From positions 165,910 through 229,909 of the forward strand of contig NZ_ARQM01000017.1 in assembly GCF_000385135.1 (NCBI RefSeq): a DNA stretch of 64,000 bases, given 5' to 3'. Positions 7,304 to 15,237 of this stretch are shown here, piece after piece. Made by a program: the position numbers and the translations under genes. A model generated the notes under the pieces. The model had not been told where the DNA came from. It saw nothing but the letters and a program-made list of their open reading frames with translations, and made no database searches. The stretch comes from Promicromonospora sukumoe 327MFSha3.1. Lineage in GTDB: Bacteria > Actinomycetota > Actinomycetes > Actinomycetales > Cellulomonadaceae. The stretch's first letter is position 1, and every line of letters starts with the position of its first letter.

Positions 7304-8509
7304 CTAGGCGCGTGCGCGGGGCGTGGTCCCGGGACCTTCGTCCCCGCGCGCAGGGTCTCCGGTCACGGGGCCCCGGGCCGCGATCCGGCCGGCCACCACG
7401 GGCAGCACCATCACGGAGAGCACCCCGGCGCCGACGAGCGCCGCGCCCGTCGCCGTCGACATGAGGTCGCGCTGGACCGCGATCCCGGTCAGCGCGACCA
7501 GCAGCGGGAGGGCGGTCGCGGAGTAGAGCGCGGCCTGGACCCGTTCCGCGGCGGGCAGCTCGCGGCGGAGCCACAGCAGCACGGGGCCGCCACGGACCAC
7601 GACCATCAGAGCGAACATCAACAGGGGCAGGCCGGGCGCGGCGAGGATGGAGGCGACGTCCAGCGCCATCCCCGAGTTGACGAAGAACACGGGGATGAAC
7701 ACGCCGAACGCCACGGCGTCGAGCTTCTTCTCCAGGCTGCTGACGTCGCCGGGCGCCCACCGGCGCAGCACCATGCCGCCGACGAACGCGCCGAGCACCG
7801 CGTCGAAGCCGAAGGCCGACGCGACGGAGAGCAGCCCCACCAGCAGCAGCACCGTCAGCCGCAGGGTGCTCTGCCCGGTGCCGTGCTCCGCGCCCAGGAC
7901 GAGGCGCCCGGCCCTCGGCGCGGGGAAGCTCGGCACCAGCGCCACCCCTACCGCCAGGACCGCGAACACCACCAGGAGCAGGGCGGCGGCGCCCGAGCCG
8001 CGGGTCCCGAGCAGCAGCGCCATCGCGACGATGGGACCGAGCTCGCCGTATGCGCCGACCACCATCACGGCCCGCCCGAACCGGGACTCGAGCCGGCCGC
8101 CGTCCCGCAGGATCGGGAGCAGGACGCCGAGGGTGGTGGTTGTCAGCGCGATCGCCCCGGCCGCGAGCACCTCCTCCTCGTCGGGCCGGATCAGCACCAT
8201 GACGACGACGGCGGCGAGCAGCAGCGACGTGCACCACGCCGCGCCGGCGAGGCGACCGACCCGCTCGCGGAACAGGCTCGGCTCCAGCTCGTAGCCCGCC
8301 AGGAGGAAGAGGAAGCCCATCCCGAGGTCGGAGAGCAGCGTGACGTCGTCCGGCGCGGCGAGCCCGAGCGCCGACGGCCCGATGAGCACGCCGCCCAGCA
8401 GGAGCAGCACCACCTGCGGCAGCCGCGACCGCGTCGGCATCAGCGCCGTGAGCAGCGGCGCGAGCAGGGCCACCACGAACACGGGGACGAGCGGCGCGTA
8501 GACGTTCAT
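7304..8509 (-). CDS. CPA2-type cation:proton antiporter
   Basis: The 401-residue protein is almost wholly hydrophobic with about 12 membrane segments. It has CPA2/KefB-like features: LLLLGGVLIGPSALGL, LGMGFLFLLAGYELEP, and AFGFDAVLGAFVGGMVL followed by FGVFIPVFFVNSGMALD. It probably exchanges Na+ or K+ for H+. No C-terminal TrkA-N regulatory domain is present. The ATG lies within the 3' end of the ClC gene (4-nt ATGA overlap), so the two proteins are translationally coupled. Confidence 0.87.
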   Translation of the reverse strand: MNVYAPLVPVFVVALLAPLLTALMPTRSRLPQVVLLLLGGVLIGPSALGLAAPDDVTLLSDLGMGFLFLLAGYELEPSLFRERVGRLAGAAWCTSLLLAAVVVMVLIRPDEEEVLAAGAIALTTTTLGVLLPILRDGGRLESRFGRAVMVVGAYGELGPIVAMALLLGTRGSGAAALLLVVFAVLAVGVALVPSFPAPRAGRLVLGAEHGTGQSTLRLTVLLLVGLLSVASAFGFDAVLGAFVGGMVLRRWAPGDVSSLEKKLDAVAFGVFIPVFFVNSGMALDVASILAAPGLPLLMFALMVVVRGGPVLLWLRRELPAAERVQAALYSATALPLLVALTGIAVQRDLMSTATGAALVGAGVLSVMVLPVVAGRIAARGPVTGDPARGDEGPGTTPRARA

Positions 8510-9774
8510 GACTCGACCGTGGCGGGCCGCCGGGCGTTCAGCAGCCCCTTGAGCAGCGTGCCGACGAGCGCCCCGAGTATGGCCGGGACGGTGACGGCGG
8601 ACCCCGCGCTCACGCAGAGCAGCAGGGCCAGGACGAGGGCGGTGACCGGCATCCCGGCGGCGGCCGCCACCCCGGCGGCGATGCCGCAGGCCACCAGGGG
8701 CGCGAGCGCCGTCCCGGGGACCAGGAGGGCGGCCGCGGCGCCGGCGGCCGCGCCGATGAACACCGACGGGAAGATCGTCCCGCCGTGGAACCCCGTGCCC
8801 AGGCTCACGGAGTAGGCCGCGGACTTCACGACGGCGACCACGACCAGCGTGCCCGCGGCCGTCGTCGTCGTCACCGTGGACAGCGACTGCTGCCCGGAGA
8901 ACAGCACGGTGTTCACGTCGGCGCCCGTCGTCGCCCGGACCAGCACCGCGAGGAGACCGACCGTCAGGCCGCCGGCCAGGAGCGCCACGAACGGGCTGCG
9001 GGCCGCCGGCTTCCGGACGACGCCGCCGAGCCGCATGGCCCCGAGCACGAGGCCCCCGGCCACCACGGCCACCACGGCTCCGGCGAGGAGGTCGACCACG
9101 TGGAGGGCCGGGTACGAGCCGAGGTCGCCCATGGACAGCTCGGGGACGTGGACGCCCGGCCAGTCGGCGATTCCGATGCGCACCACGTAGCCGGCGCCGA
9201 GCGCCGCGAGGATCGGGACCACCTGGAGCACCGGCTGCTCGGGGCGCGGCCGCGCGGAGAGGAACATCGCCTCCAGCACGAGCAGCATGGTGACGACGGG
9301 GTTGCCCAGGACGACGCCGAGCGCCGCCGCGGCGGAGGCCATGACGAGCACCTTGGACGCGTCGGTGCCGAGGCGGTGGTGCACGGCGAAGCCGATGCTC
9401 GTGCCGATCGCGATCAGCGGCGCCTCTGGTCCGAGCACCGCGCCGAACACCAGGGACGACGCCGCCGCCAGCAGCGTCGAGGGCAGCTCGCGCCCCGTGA
9501 TGTCGAAGGCGAACCCGTCCAGCGGGTGGTGGCCGCCGTGCCCCGGCAGCCGCGACGCCAGGTACACACCGACCCCGCCGAGCAGCAGGAGCAGCAGCAC
9601 CCACCACCACGGAACGCCGTCGAGCCCCAGGGCGCCGGGGAGCCAGGTCCAGAACAGCCACTCGCCGCCGTGCACGAGCGAGGTGAAGAGCGTGGCGCAG
9701 AGCGCCGCCCCGACGCCGACCACGGCCGGAAGCCCGACGAGCGTGGCCAGCGGCCTCTTGCCGTGTGCGTCCAT
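8506..9774 (-). CDS. ClC-family chloride channel/transporter
   Basis: The 422-residue membrane protein has ClC signature segments: GAVLGPEAPLIAIGTSIG (the GxEGP-like selectivity motif), SLGTGFHGGTIFPSVFIGAAAGA (the GGxFxP motif) and C-terminal ILGALVGTLLKG. The gating glutamate is present in GPEAP. No CBS domains follow. ClC proteins carry Cl- or exchange Cl-/H+. It overlaps the cation:proton antiporter by 4 nt, which suggests joint handling of protons and counter-ions, for example in acid or osmotic stress (inference). The gap of 66 nt to prfC shows no terminator. Confidence 0.9.
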   Translation of the reverse strand: MDAHGKRPLATLVGLPAVVGVGAALCATLFTSLVHGGEWLFWTWLPGALGLDGVPWWWVLLLLLLGGVGVYLASRLPGHGGHHPLDGFAFDITGRELPSTLLAAASSLVFGAVLGPEAPLIAIGTSIGFAVHHRLGTDASKVLVMASAAAALGVVLGNPVVTMLLVLEAMFLSARPRPEQPVLQVVPILAALGAGYVVRIGIADWPGVHVPELSMGDLGSYPALHVVDLLAGAVVAVVAGGLVLGAMRLGGVVRKPAARSPFVALLAGGLTVGLLAVLVRATTGADVNTVLFSGQQSLSTVTTTTAAGTLVVVAVVKSAAYSVSLGTGFHGGTIFPSVFIGAAAGAAAALLVPGTALAPLVACGIAAGVAAAAGMPVTALVLALLLCVSAGSAVTVPAILGALVGTLLKGLLNARRPATVES

Positions 9775-9840
9775 GGCGCACTCCCGGTCGGACCACCGCT
9801 GAACACCCCGATCGTCGCACCGCGTCGCGGGGTTCGCGCG

Positions 9841-11433
9841 CTAGACAGCGCTGGCGGCGAGCGGGATCAGCGGGACGTCCGGGTGGGCCCGCTCGAAGGC
9901 CCGCGCGTGCCAGATGTCGCGCAGCAGCACGAGCGGGGTGCCGTCGCCGCGGCGCACCATCTCGACGCCCGGGTAGGCGGCGATCGTGTCGATGTGCTCC
10001 GGCGCGGCCTCGCGGGCCAGCGACAGGCCGAGCTGCTCGGTCCGGATGGGCGCCGAGAACTCGTGCTCCATGCGGAACGTCGCGACCTCGAACTGCAGCG
10101 GGCCGACCGCCGCGAGGATCGGGTTGCCGTCGCCGCGCGCCTCGGACACCAGGACCTGGACCACGCCCTCCTGCTCGAGCTGCGAGATGCCCTTGCGGAA
10201 CTGCTTGGAGCGGCCCGGGTCGACCGACCGGGCGGCCGCGAAGTGCTCGGGTGCGAACACCGGCATCGGCGGGAACCGCACCTTCGGGCCGGCGGCGTCG
10301 TACACGGTGTCGCCGACGGCGAGGGTGCTGGCGTTGACCAGGCCCACGACGTCGCCGGGGTACGCGTCCTCGACCGTCTGGCGTTCCCGGCCGAAGACCG
10401 ACAGCGCGTACTTCGTGGCGAACGGCCGGCCGGTGCGCTCGTGCGTCACGACCATGCCGCGCTCGAAGCGGCCGGAGCACACGCGGATGAAGGCCACGTG
10501 GTCGCGGTGGTGCGGGTCCATGCCCGCCTGCATCTTGAACACGAACCCGCTGAAGGCCTGGTCCACGTCGCGCGGGGTGCCGTCGACGGCGGGCCGCGAG
10601 CCCGGCGCGGGGGCGAGCTCCACGACGGCGTCCAGGAGCTGCTTGACGCCGATGTTGGCCAGCGCCGCGCCGAACAGCAGCGGCGTCGTCGTACCGGCGA
10701 GGAACGACTCCCGGTCGAGCTCGTCGAGGAGCTGCACGCTCTCCACGGCCTCGGTGTGGTCGTCGCCCAGCGTGTCGGCCGCGGCCTGCGGCGTCAGGAG
10801 GTGCTCCTCGGCGATCGACGCGCCGCCCGGCGCGCGGCGGTAGGTGCGCACCTCGCCGCTCGCGCGGTCGAGCAGCCCGAGGAACCGGCCGGCCTCGCCG
10901 ATGGGCCAGCTGAGCGGCGTCGGGCGCAGGTCGATGCGCTCCTGCAGCTCGTCGCACAGCTCCAGCGCCTCGCGGCCGGGGCGGTCCCACTTGTTGACGA
11001 ACGTGATGACCGGCACCCCGCGGCGGCGGCACACCTCGAAGAGCTTGAGCGTCTGCGGCTCCAGGCCCTTCGCGGAGTCGAGCAGCATGACGGCGGCGTC
11101 GACCGCCGTCAGCACGCGGTAGGTGTCCTCGGAGAAGTCGGCGTGGCCCGGGGTGTCCAGCAGGTTGATCACCACGTCGCCGTAGGCGAACTGGAGGGCC
11201 GCGGACGTGATCGAGATGCCGCGCTTCTGCTCCATCTCGAGCCAGTCGGACACGACGCCGGCGCGGTTGCCCTTGCCGTGCACCGCCCCGGCCTCCTCGA
11301 TCGCGTGGGCGTGCAGGGCCAGGGCCTCGGTCAGGGTCGACTTGCCGGCGTCGGGGTGCGAGATCACCGCGATGCTGCGGCGGCGCGCCGCCTCGGCCCC
11401 GACCGGACGGGCGTCGGAGGTCAGGACGGTCAC
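9841..11433 (-). CDS. prfC: Peptide chain release factor 3
   Basis: The 530-residue translational GTPase has G1 SHPDAGKST (residues 25-33), G2 within GISITSAALQF, G3 DTPGH (93-97) and G4 NKWD (147-150). The EF-Tu-like domain II and the RF3-specific C-terminal domain III follow. Length and order are those of RF3, which recycles RF1/RF2 from the ribosome after termination. The ATG at 11433 gives the usual N-terminus. It is transcribed toward the ClC gene; the upstream 155 nt separates it from the divergent PadR gene. Confidence 0.95.
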   Translation of the reverse strand: MTVLTSDARPVGAEAARRRSIAVISHPDAGKSTLTEALALHAHAIEEAGAVHGKGNRAGVVSDWLEMEQKRGISITSAALQFAYGDVVINLLDTPGHADFSEDTYRVLTAVDAAVMLLDSAKGLEPQTLKLFEVCRRRGVPVITFVNKWDRPGREALELCDELQERIDLRPTPLSWPIGEAGRFLGLLDRASGEVRTYRRAPGGASIAEEHLLTPQAAADTLGDDHTEAVESVQLLDELDRESFLAGTTTPLLFGAALANIGVKQLLDAVVELAPAPGSRPAVDGTPRDVDQAFSGFVFKMQAGMDPHHRDHVAFIRVCSGRFERGMVVTHERTGRPFATKYALSVFGRERQTVEDAYPGDVVGLVNASTLAVGDTVYDAAGPKVRFPPMPVFAPEHFAAARSVDPGRSKQFRKGISQLEQEGVVQVLVSEARGDGNPILAAVGPLQFEVATFRMEHEFSAPIRTEQLGLSLAREAAPEHIDTIAAYPGVEMVRRGDGTPLVLLRDIWHARAFERAHPDVPLIPLAASAV

Positions 11434-11561
11434 CGGGCTCCACCATTCAGTTCGTGCTGCACCAACGCCATCCCATCTCCCGCGCCTACCGCTTCCGGAC
11501 AGCCCGCAACTCTACCTTCTCGGGGCGGCGGAGCCGCGCGAACCGGGGTCTTCACCCGAGG

Positions 11562-11578
11562 TATACACCGTGTGTATA
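11562..11578. promoter_or_regulatory. Palindromic operator overlapping the padR promoter
   Basis: TATACAC-CGT-GTGTATA is a perfect 7-bp dyad with a 3-nt centre. It overlaps a likely -10 element (TATAGT at 11575-11580) and lies 10 nt before the start codon of the PadR gene. Position and AT-rich symmetry fit an autorepression site of a PadR-type regulator that would silence the whole regulator-ABC cassette. Confidence 0.65.
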
Positions 11579-11588
11579 GTGCGGTGGC

Positions 11589-12110
11589 ATGACCGTTGGA
11601 CACGCACTGCTGGGGCTGCTCGAGGGCGGGCCCGCGCACGGGTACGACCTCAAGCGCTCCTACGACGAGCGCTTCGGGCAGGACCGTCCGCTGGCCTACG
11701 GCCAGGTCTACTCGACGCTCGCCCGGCTGCTGAAGAACGGGCTGGTCGAGGTCGAGGCCGAGCCGGGCGCCGGCCCCGAGCGCAAGAAGTACGCGATCAC
11801 GCAGGCCGGCGTCTCCGACGTCGCCGCGTGGCTCGCCCAGCCCGAGAAGCCCGAGCCCTACCTGCAGAGCACCCTCTACACCAAGGTCGTGCTCGCCCTG
11901 CTCACGGGGCACGACGCCGACGATCTGCTCGACACCCAGCGCGCCGAGCACCTGCGCCTCATGCGCGACCTCACGCGCCGGCGGGACACCGGGGACCTGG
12001 CCGACCAGCTCATCTGCGACCACGCCCTGTTCCACCTGGAGGCCGACCTGCGCTGGCTGGAGGTCACGGCGGCGCGCGTCCAGCAGCTCGCCGCGCAGGT
12101 GCGCGGCTAG
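11589..12110 (+). CDS. PadR family transcriptional regulator
   Basis: The 173-residue protein has the PadR winged helix at residues 4-80 (ALLGLLEGGPAHGYDLKRSYDERFG...YGQVYSTLARLLKNGLVE...RKKYAITQAGVSDVAAWL). The Vir-C-like helical C-terminus (about 90-173) mediates dimers. It heads a cassette with an ATPase and an FtsX-like permease, spaced 45 nt and overlapping 4 nt. Regulators in such cassettes usually repress the exporter and respond to an exported drug or peptide; the ligand here is unknown. The dyad at 11562-11578 is the probable operator. Confidence 0.9.
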   Translation: MTVGHALLGLLEGGPAHGYDLKRSYDERFGQDRPLAYGQVYSTLARLLKNGLVEVEAEPGAGPERKKYAITQAGVSDVAAWLAQPEKPEPYLQSTLYTKVVLALLTGHDADDLLDTQRAEHLRLMRDLTRRRDTGDLADQLICDHALFHLEADLRWLEVTAARVQQLAAQVRG

Positions 12111-12155
12111 CCCCGCCCCACCCTTCCCGCCCGCTCCCCCACACCTGGAGGCACG

Positions 12156-12839
12156 ATGGCCGACGAACCCCTGCTCATCGCCGAGAACCTGCAGCTCAGC
12201 TTCGGCTCCACCACGGCGCTGGAACACGCGACCGCCGAGGTGCACGCCGGAGAGGTGCTGGCCCTGATGGGCCCATCCGGCTCGGGCAAGTCCACCCTGC
12301 TGCACTGCATGGCCGGCATCCTCCTGCCCGACGCGGGCCGCGTGACCTACGCCGGACGCGACCTGACCGCCATGCACGACGACGAGCGCAGTGCGCTGCG
12401 GCGCACCGAGTTCGGGTTCGTCTTCCAGTTCGGGCAGCTCGTCCCGGAGCTCACCTGCCTGGAGAACGTGGCGCTGCCCCTGCGGCTGGGCGGGGCGAGC
12501 CGCCGCGCGGCCCTGCGCAGCGCGGAGGCCTGGCTGGAGCGGCTGGAGGTGTCCGACGTCGCCGGCAAGCGCCCGGGCCAGGCGTCCGGCGGGCAGGGCC
12601 AGCGCGTGGCCGTGGCCCGCGCGCTGGTGACCCGGCCCAAGGTGGTGTTCGCCGACGAGCCGACCGGGGCGCTGGACACCGTCAACGGCGACCGCGTGAT
12701 GCAGCTCTTCGTCGCGGCCGCGCGCGACACCGGCGCCGCCGTCGTCCTGGTGACGCACGAGCCGCGCGTCGCGGCGCACTCCGACCGGGAGGCCGTGGTG
12801 CGCGACGGCCGCGTGCGGCAGCAGGAGCTCGTGCGATGA
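12156..12839 (+). CDS. ABC transporter ATP-binding protein (MacB/LolD type)
   Basis: The 227-residue ATPase has Walker A GPSGSGKST (residues 39-47), a Q-loop (FQFGQLVPELT), signature ASGGQGQRVAVARAL (about 141-155, SGGQ in place of SGGE/Q), Walker B VVFADEPTGALD (about 162-173) and the switch His in VLVTHEPRVA. It is the LolD/MacB type, which pairs with FtsX-fold permeases rather than classical channels. A strong GGAGG precedes the start. Its TGA overlaps the ATG of the permease. Confidence 0.93.
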   Translation: MADEPLLIAENLQLSFGSTTALEHATAEVHAGEVLALMGPSGSGKSTLLHCMAGILLPDAGRVTYAGRDLTAMHDDERSALRRTEFGFVFQFGQLVPELTCLENVALPLRLGGASRRAALRSAEAWLERLEVSDVAGKRPGQASGGQGQRVAVARALVTRPKVVFADEPTGALDTVNGDRVMQLFVAAARDTGAAVVLVTHEPRVAAHSDREAVVRDGRVRQQELVR

Positions 12840-15184
12840 GGCGGTGGCTCACCGACCTCTCCCTCGGCGTTCGGCTGAGCGTGGGCGGCGGCCGGTCCGG
12901 CTGGGCGCGACTCGCCCTGATCGCCGACGGCGTGGGGCTGGGCGTGACCATGCTGCTGGTCGCGGCCAGCATCCCGCCCGTGCTCGACGCCCGCACCGAC
13001 CGTGCGGCCGCCCGGTCGGTCGAGTCGGGCCAGACGCTGACGCCGGGCGCGCCCACGCTGCTGACGGCCGAGGTCCGGTCCGTGTTCCACGACGCGGCGA
13101 TCAACGGCCGGCTGCTCCAGCCCGAGTCCGACGACGCCCCGCTGCCGCCGGGCGTGACCCGGCAGCTCGCCCCCGGCGACGTCGTCCTCTCCCCCGCCCT
13201 GGAGCGCCTGCTCGCCTCCGACGACGGCGCCGCGTTGCGGGGCCGCTGGGGCGACCGCGTGGTCGGCACCATCGGCGCCGAGGGGCTGGCCGGCGCCGGG
13301 GAGCTCACGTTCTACCTGGGCACCGACCGGCTCACGGACGAGACGGCCAACCGGATCCAGTCCTTCGGCGGAGCCACGACCCCCGAGGAGGGCCTCAGCC
13401 CGGTGCTGATGCTGCTCGCCCTGGTCGGCATCGTCGTGCTGCTGCTGCCCGTCGCGATCTTCGTCAGCACCGCCGTGCGGTTCGGCAGCGAGAGCCGCGA
13501 CCGCCGGCTCGCCGCGGTGCGCCTGGTCGGGGCCGACGTCGGCGCGACGCGGCGGATCGCCGCCGGCGAGACCCTCGCGGCCGCGGTGCTGGGGCTGGCC
13601 GTCGGCGGCCTGCTCTACCTCGCGGTGCGGCAGACGGCCGGGTACCTGGTGCCGGGCAACCTGAGCTTCTACCCCGCCGACTTCCGGCCCGTGCCCGCGC
13701 TCGCCGCCCTGGTCGTGGTGCTGGTGCCGGTGACGACGGTGCTGGTCACCCTCTCGGCGCTGCGCCAGGTGCTGGTCGAGCCGCTGGGCGTGGTGCGGCG
13801 CGGCAGCGAGCGCCGCCGCCGGTTGTGGTGGCGCCTGGTGTTCCCGGTGCTGGGGCTGGTGCTGCTGCACCCGCTGGTCACGGGCCTGGACGACGCGCTG
13901 GGGACGCAGGTCATGATCGTGGCCGGGCTGGTGCTGCTGCTGACCGGGGTGGCCCTGGTCCTGCCGTGGCTCGTGGAGGCGACGGTGCGCCGGCTGGGTC
14001 CGGGCGGTGTCGCGTGGGATCTCGCGGTGCGCCGGCTGCAGCTCGACAGCGACACGGCGGTGCGCGCCGTGTCGGGCATCGCGGTCTCCGTCGCGGGACT
14101 GATCGCGCTGCAGGGGCTGGTCGGTGCGATCGGTGCGCTGACGGCCGGGTCGCAGGCCGACACGAGCACGTACCAGGCGTCCGTGCTGGACATCAGCGGC
14201 GGGGCCGGGGCCGACGAGGTCTGGGCGCGCGAGCTGGCGCAGGCGCGGGGCGTGACGGCGGTCGGGACGCTGACGTCGGTGTGGGCGGCGCCGGACGGGC
14301 CGTCCGGGGGCTCGGGCGGGGCCGACGACGAGGGCCTGCTCATCGACTCCGGCACGTGCGAGGTGCTGGCCCAGGAGGCGCAGCTCGACTCGTGCGCGGA
14401 CGGCGACGTCTTCGTGGTGCTGCCCGACGGCGCCACGGCGCCCGCTCCCGGGAGCGAGTTCCTGCTGGGCGGTTCACGGCAGGGCGGTTCGGACGACGGC
14501 GGGGACGGCGCCGGTGCCGGCGCCCTGGCCCCGTGGACCCTCCCGGCGTCGGCCAAGGAGGTGGCGCCGCCGGAGGGCGGGGTGACCGCCCTGAACGGCG
14601 GCGGCCCGCCGCGCATCCTGGTGACGCCGGGCGCGCTGGACGGCGCGAGCCTGGAGCCGATGTCGGTGACCACGTACGTGGCGCTCGATCCCGCCGAACC
14701 GGACGCCCTGGACCACTTGCGGACGGCGGCGGCGCAGGTCGACCCGGTCGCCTACGCGTCGCCGATCGAGCAGCGCGGCATCTCCGCGGCCCTGGGCGGC
14801 ATCCGGCAGGTGCTGCTGGTCGGCACGGTCGCGCTGCTGGTGATGATCGGCGCCAGCATGCTGGTCAACGTCGTCGAGCAGCTCCGGGAGCGGCGTCGGC
14901 TGCTGGCGGTGCTGGTCGCGTTCGGCACGCGGCAGCGCACCCTGAGCGGTTCGGTGCTGTTCCAGGTGGCCATCCCGGTGGTGCTCGGCCTGGCCCTGGC
15001 GGTGGTGACCGGCTCGGTGCTGGCGCTGGCGCTCCAGGTGGCCGTCCAGGCGCCGCTCCGGTTCGACTGGGTCGGCGTCGGTACGACGTCGGGCGCGGCC
15101 GCCCTGGTGGTGCTGCTCACGACGGCGGCCGGGCTGCCACTGCTGTGGCGGCTGACCCGGCCGGAGGGCCTGCGCAGCGAGTGA
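12836..15184 (+). CDS. FtsX-like ABC transporter permease
   Basis: The 782-residue protein has an N-terminal membrane helix, a large extracellular part (about residues 50-195), a cluster of three or four helices (about 200-320), further helices near 340-400, a second extracellular part (about 440-640) and a final FtsX block (GTVALLVMIGASMLVNVVEQ...VLFQVAIPVVLGLALAVVTG). This duplicated FtsX arrangement is typical of mechanotransmission exporters of the MacB superfamily, which often handle antimicrobial peptides or lipoproteins. It starts inside the stop of the ATPase gene (ATGA). A strong terminator at 15193-15225 ends the cassette. Confidence 0.88.
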   Translation: MRRWLTDLSLGVRLSVGGGRSGWARLALIADGVGLGVTMLLVAASIPPVLDARTDRAAARSVESGQTLTPGAPTLLTAEVRSVFHDAAINGRLLQPESDDAPLPPGVTRQLAPGDVVLSPALERLLASDDGAALRGRWGDRVVGTIGAEGLAGAGELTFYLGTDRLTDETANRIQSFGGATTPEEGLSPVLMLLALVGIVVLLLPVAIFVSTAVRFGSESRDRRLAAVRLVGADVGATRRIAAGETLAAAVLGLAVGGLLYLAVRQTAGYLVPGNLSFYPADFRPVPALAALVVVLVPVTTVLVTLSALRQVLVEPLGVVRRGSERRRRLWWRLVFPVLGLVLLHPLVTGLDDALGTQVMIVAGLVLLLTGVALVLPWLVEATVRRLGPGGVAWDLAVRRLQLDSDTAVRAVSGIAVSVAGLIALQGLVGAIGALTAGSQADTSTYQASVLDISGGAGADEVWARELAQARGVTAVGTLTSVWAAPDGPSGGSGGADDEGLLIDSGTCEVLAQEAQLDSCADGDVFVVLPDGATAPAPGSEFLLGGSRQGGSDDGGDGAGAGALAPWTLPASAKEVAPPEGGVTALNGGGPPRILVTPGALDGASLEPMSVTTYVALDPAEPDALDHLRTAAAQVDPVAYASPIEQRGISAALGGIRQVLLVGTVALLVMIGASMLVNVVEQLRERRRLLAVLVAFGTRQRTLSGSVLFQVAIPVVLGLALAVVTGSVLALALQVAVQAPLRFDWVGVGTTSGAAALVVLLTTAAGLPLLWRLTRPEGLRSE

Positions 15185-15192
15185 GCGGGCCG

Positions 15193-15225
15193 CGGCCCTG
15201 ACCCGGGTACGCCGGGTCAGGGCCG
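15193..15225. terminator. Bidirectional terminator hairpin
   Basis: A perfect 14-bp stem (arm CGGCCCTGACCCGG, 15193-15206 with 15212-15225) and a 5-nt loop lie between the convergent FtsX and GH43 genes, 8 nt from the first stop and 12 nt from the second. Confidence 0.85.
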
Positions 15226-15237
15226 TGGTGCGTGTTC

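Noticed and set aside
7304..11446. A minus-strand frame of 1380 codons running through prfC, the ClC gene and the antiporter
   Set aside because: Only its last 401 codons are real (the antiporter). The rest is out of frame with prfC and the ClC gene, which carry the conserved motifs.
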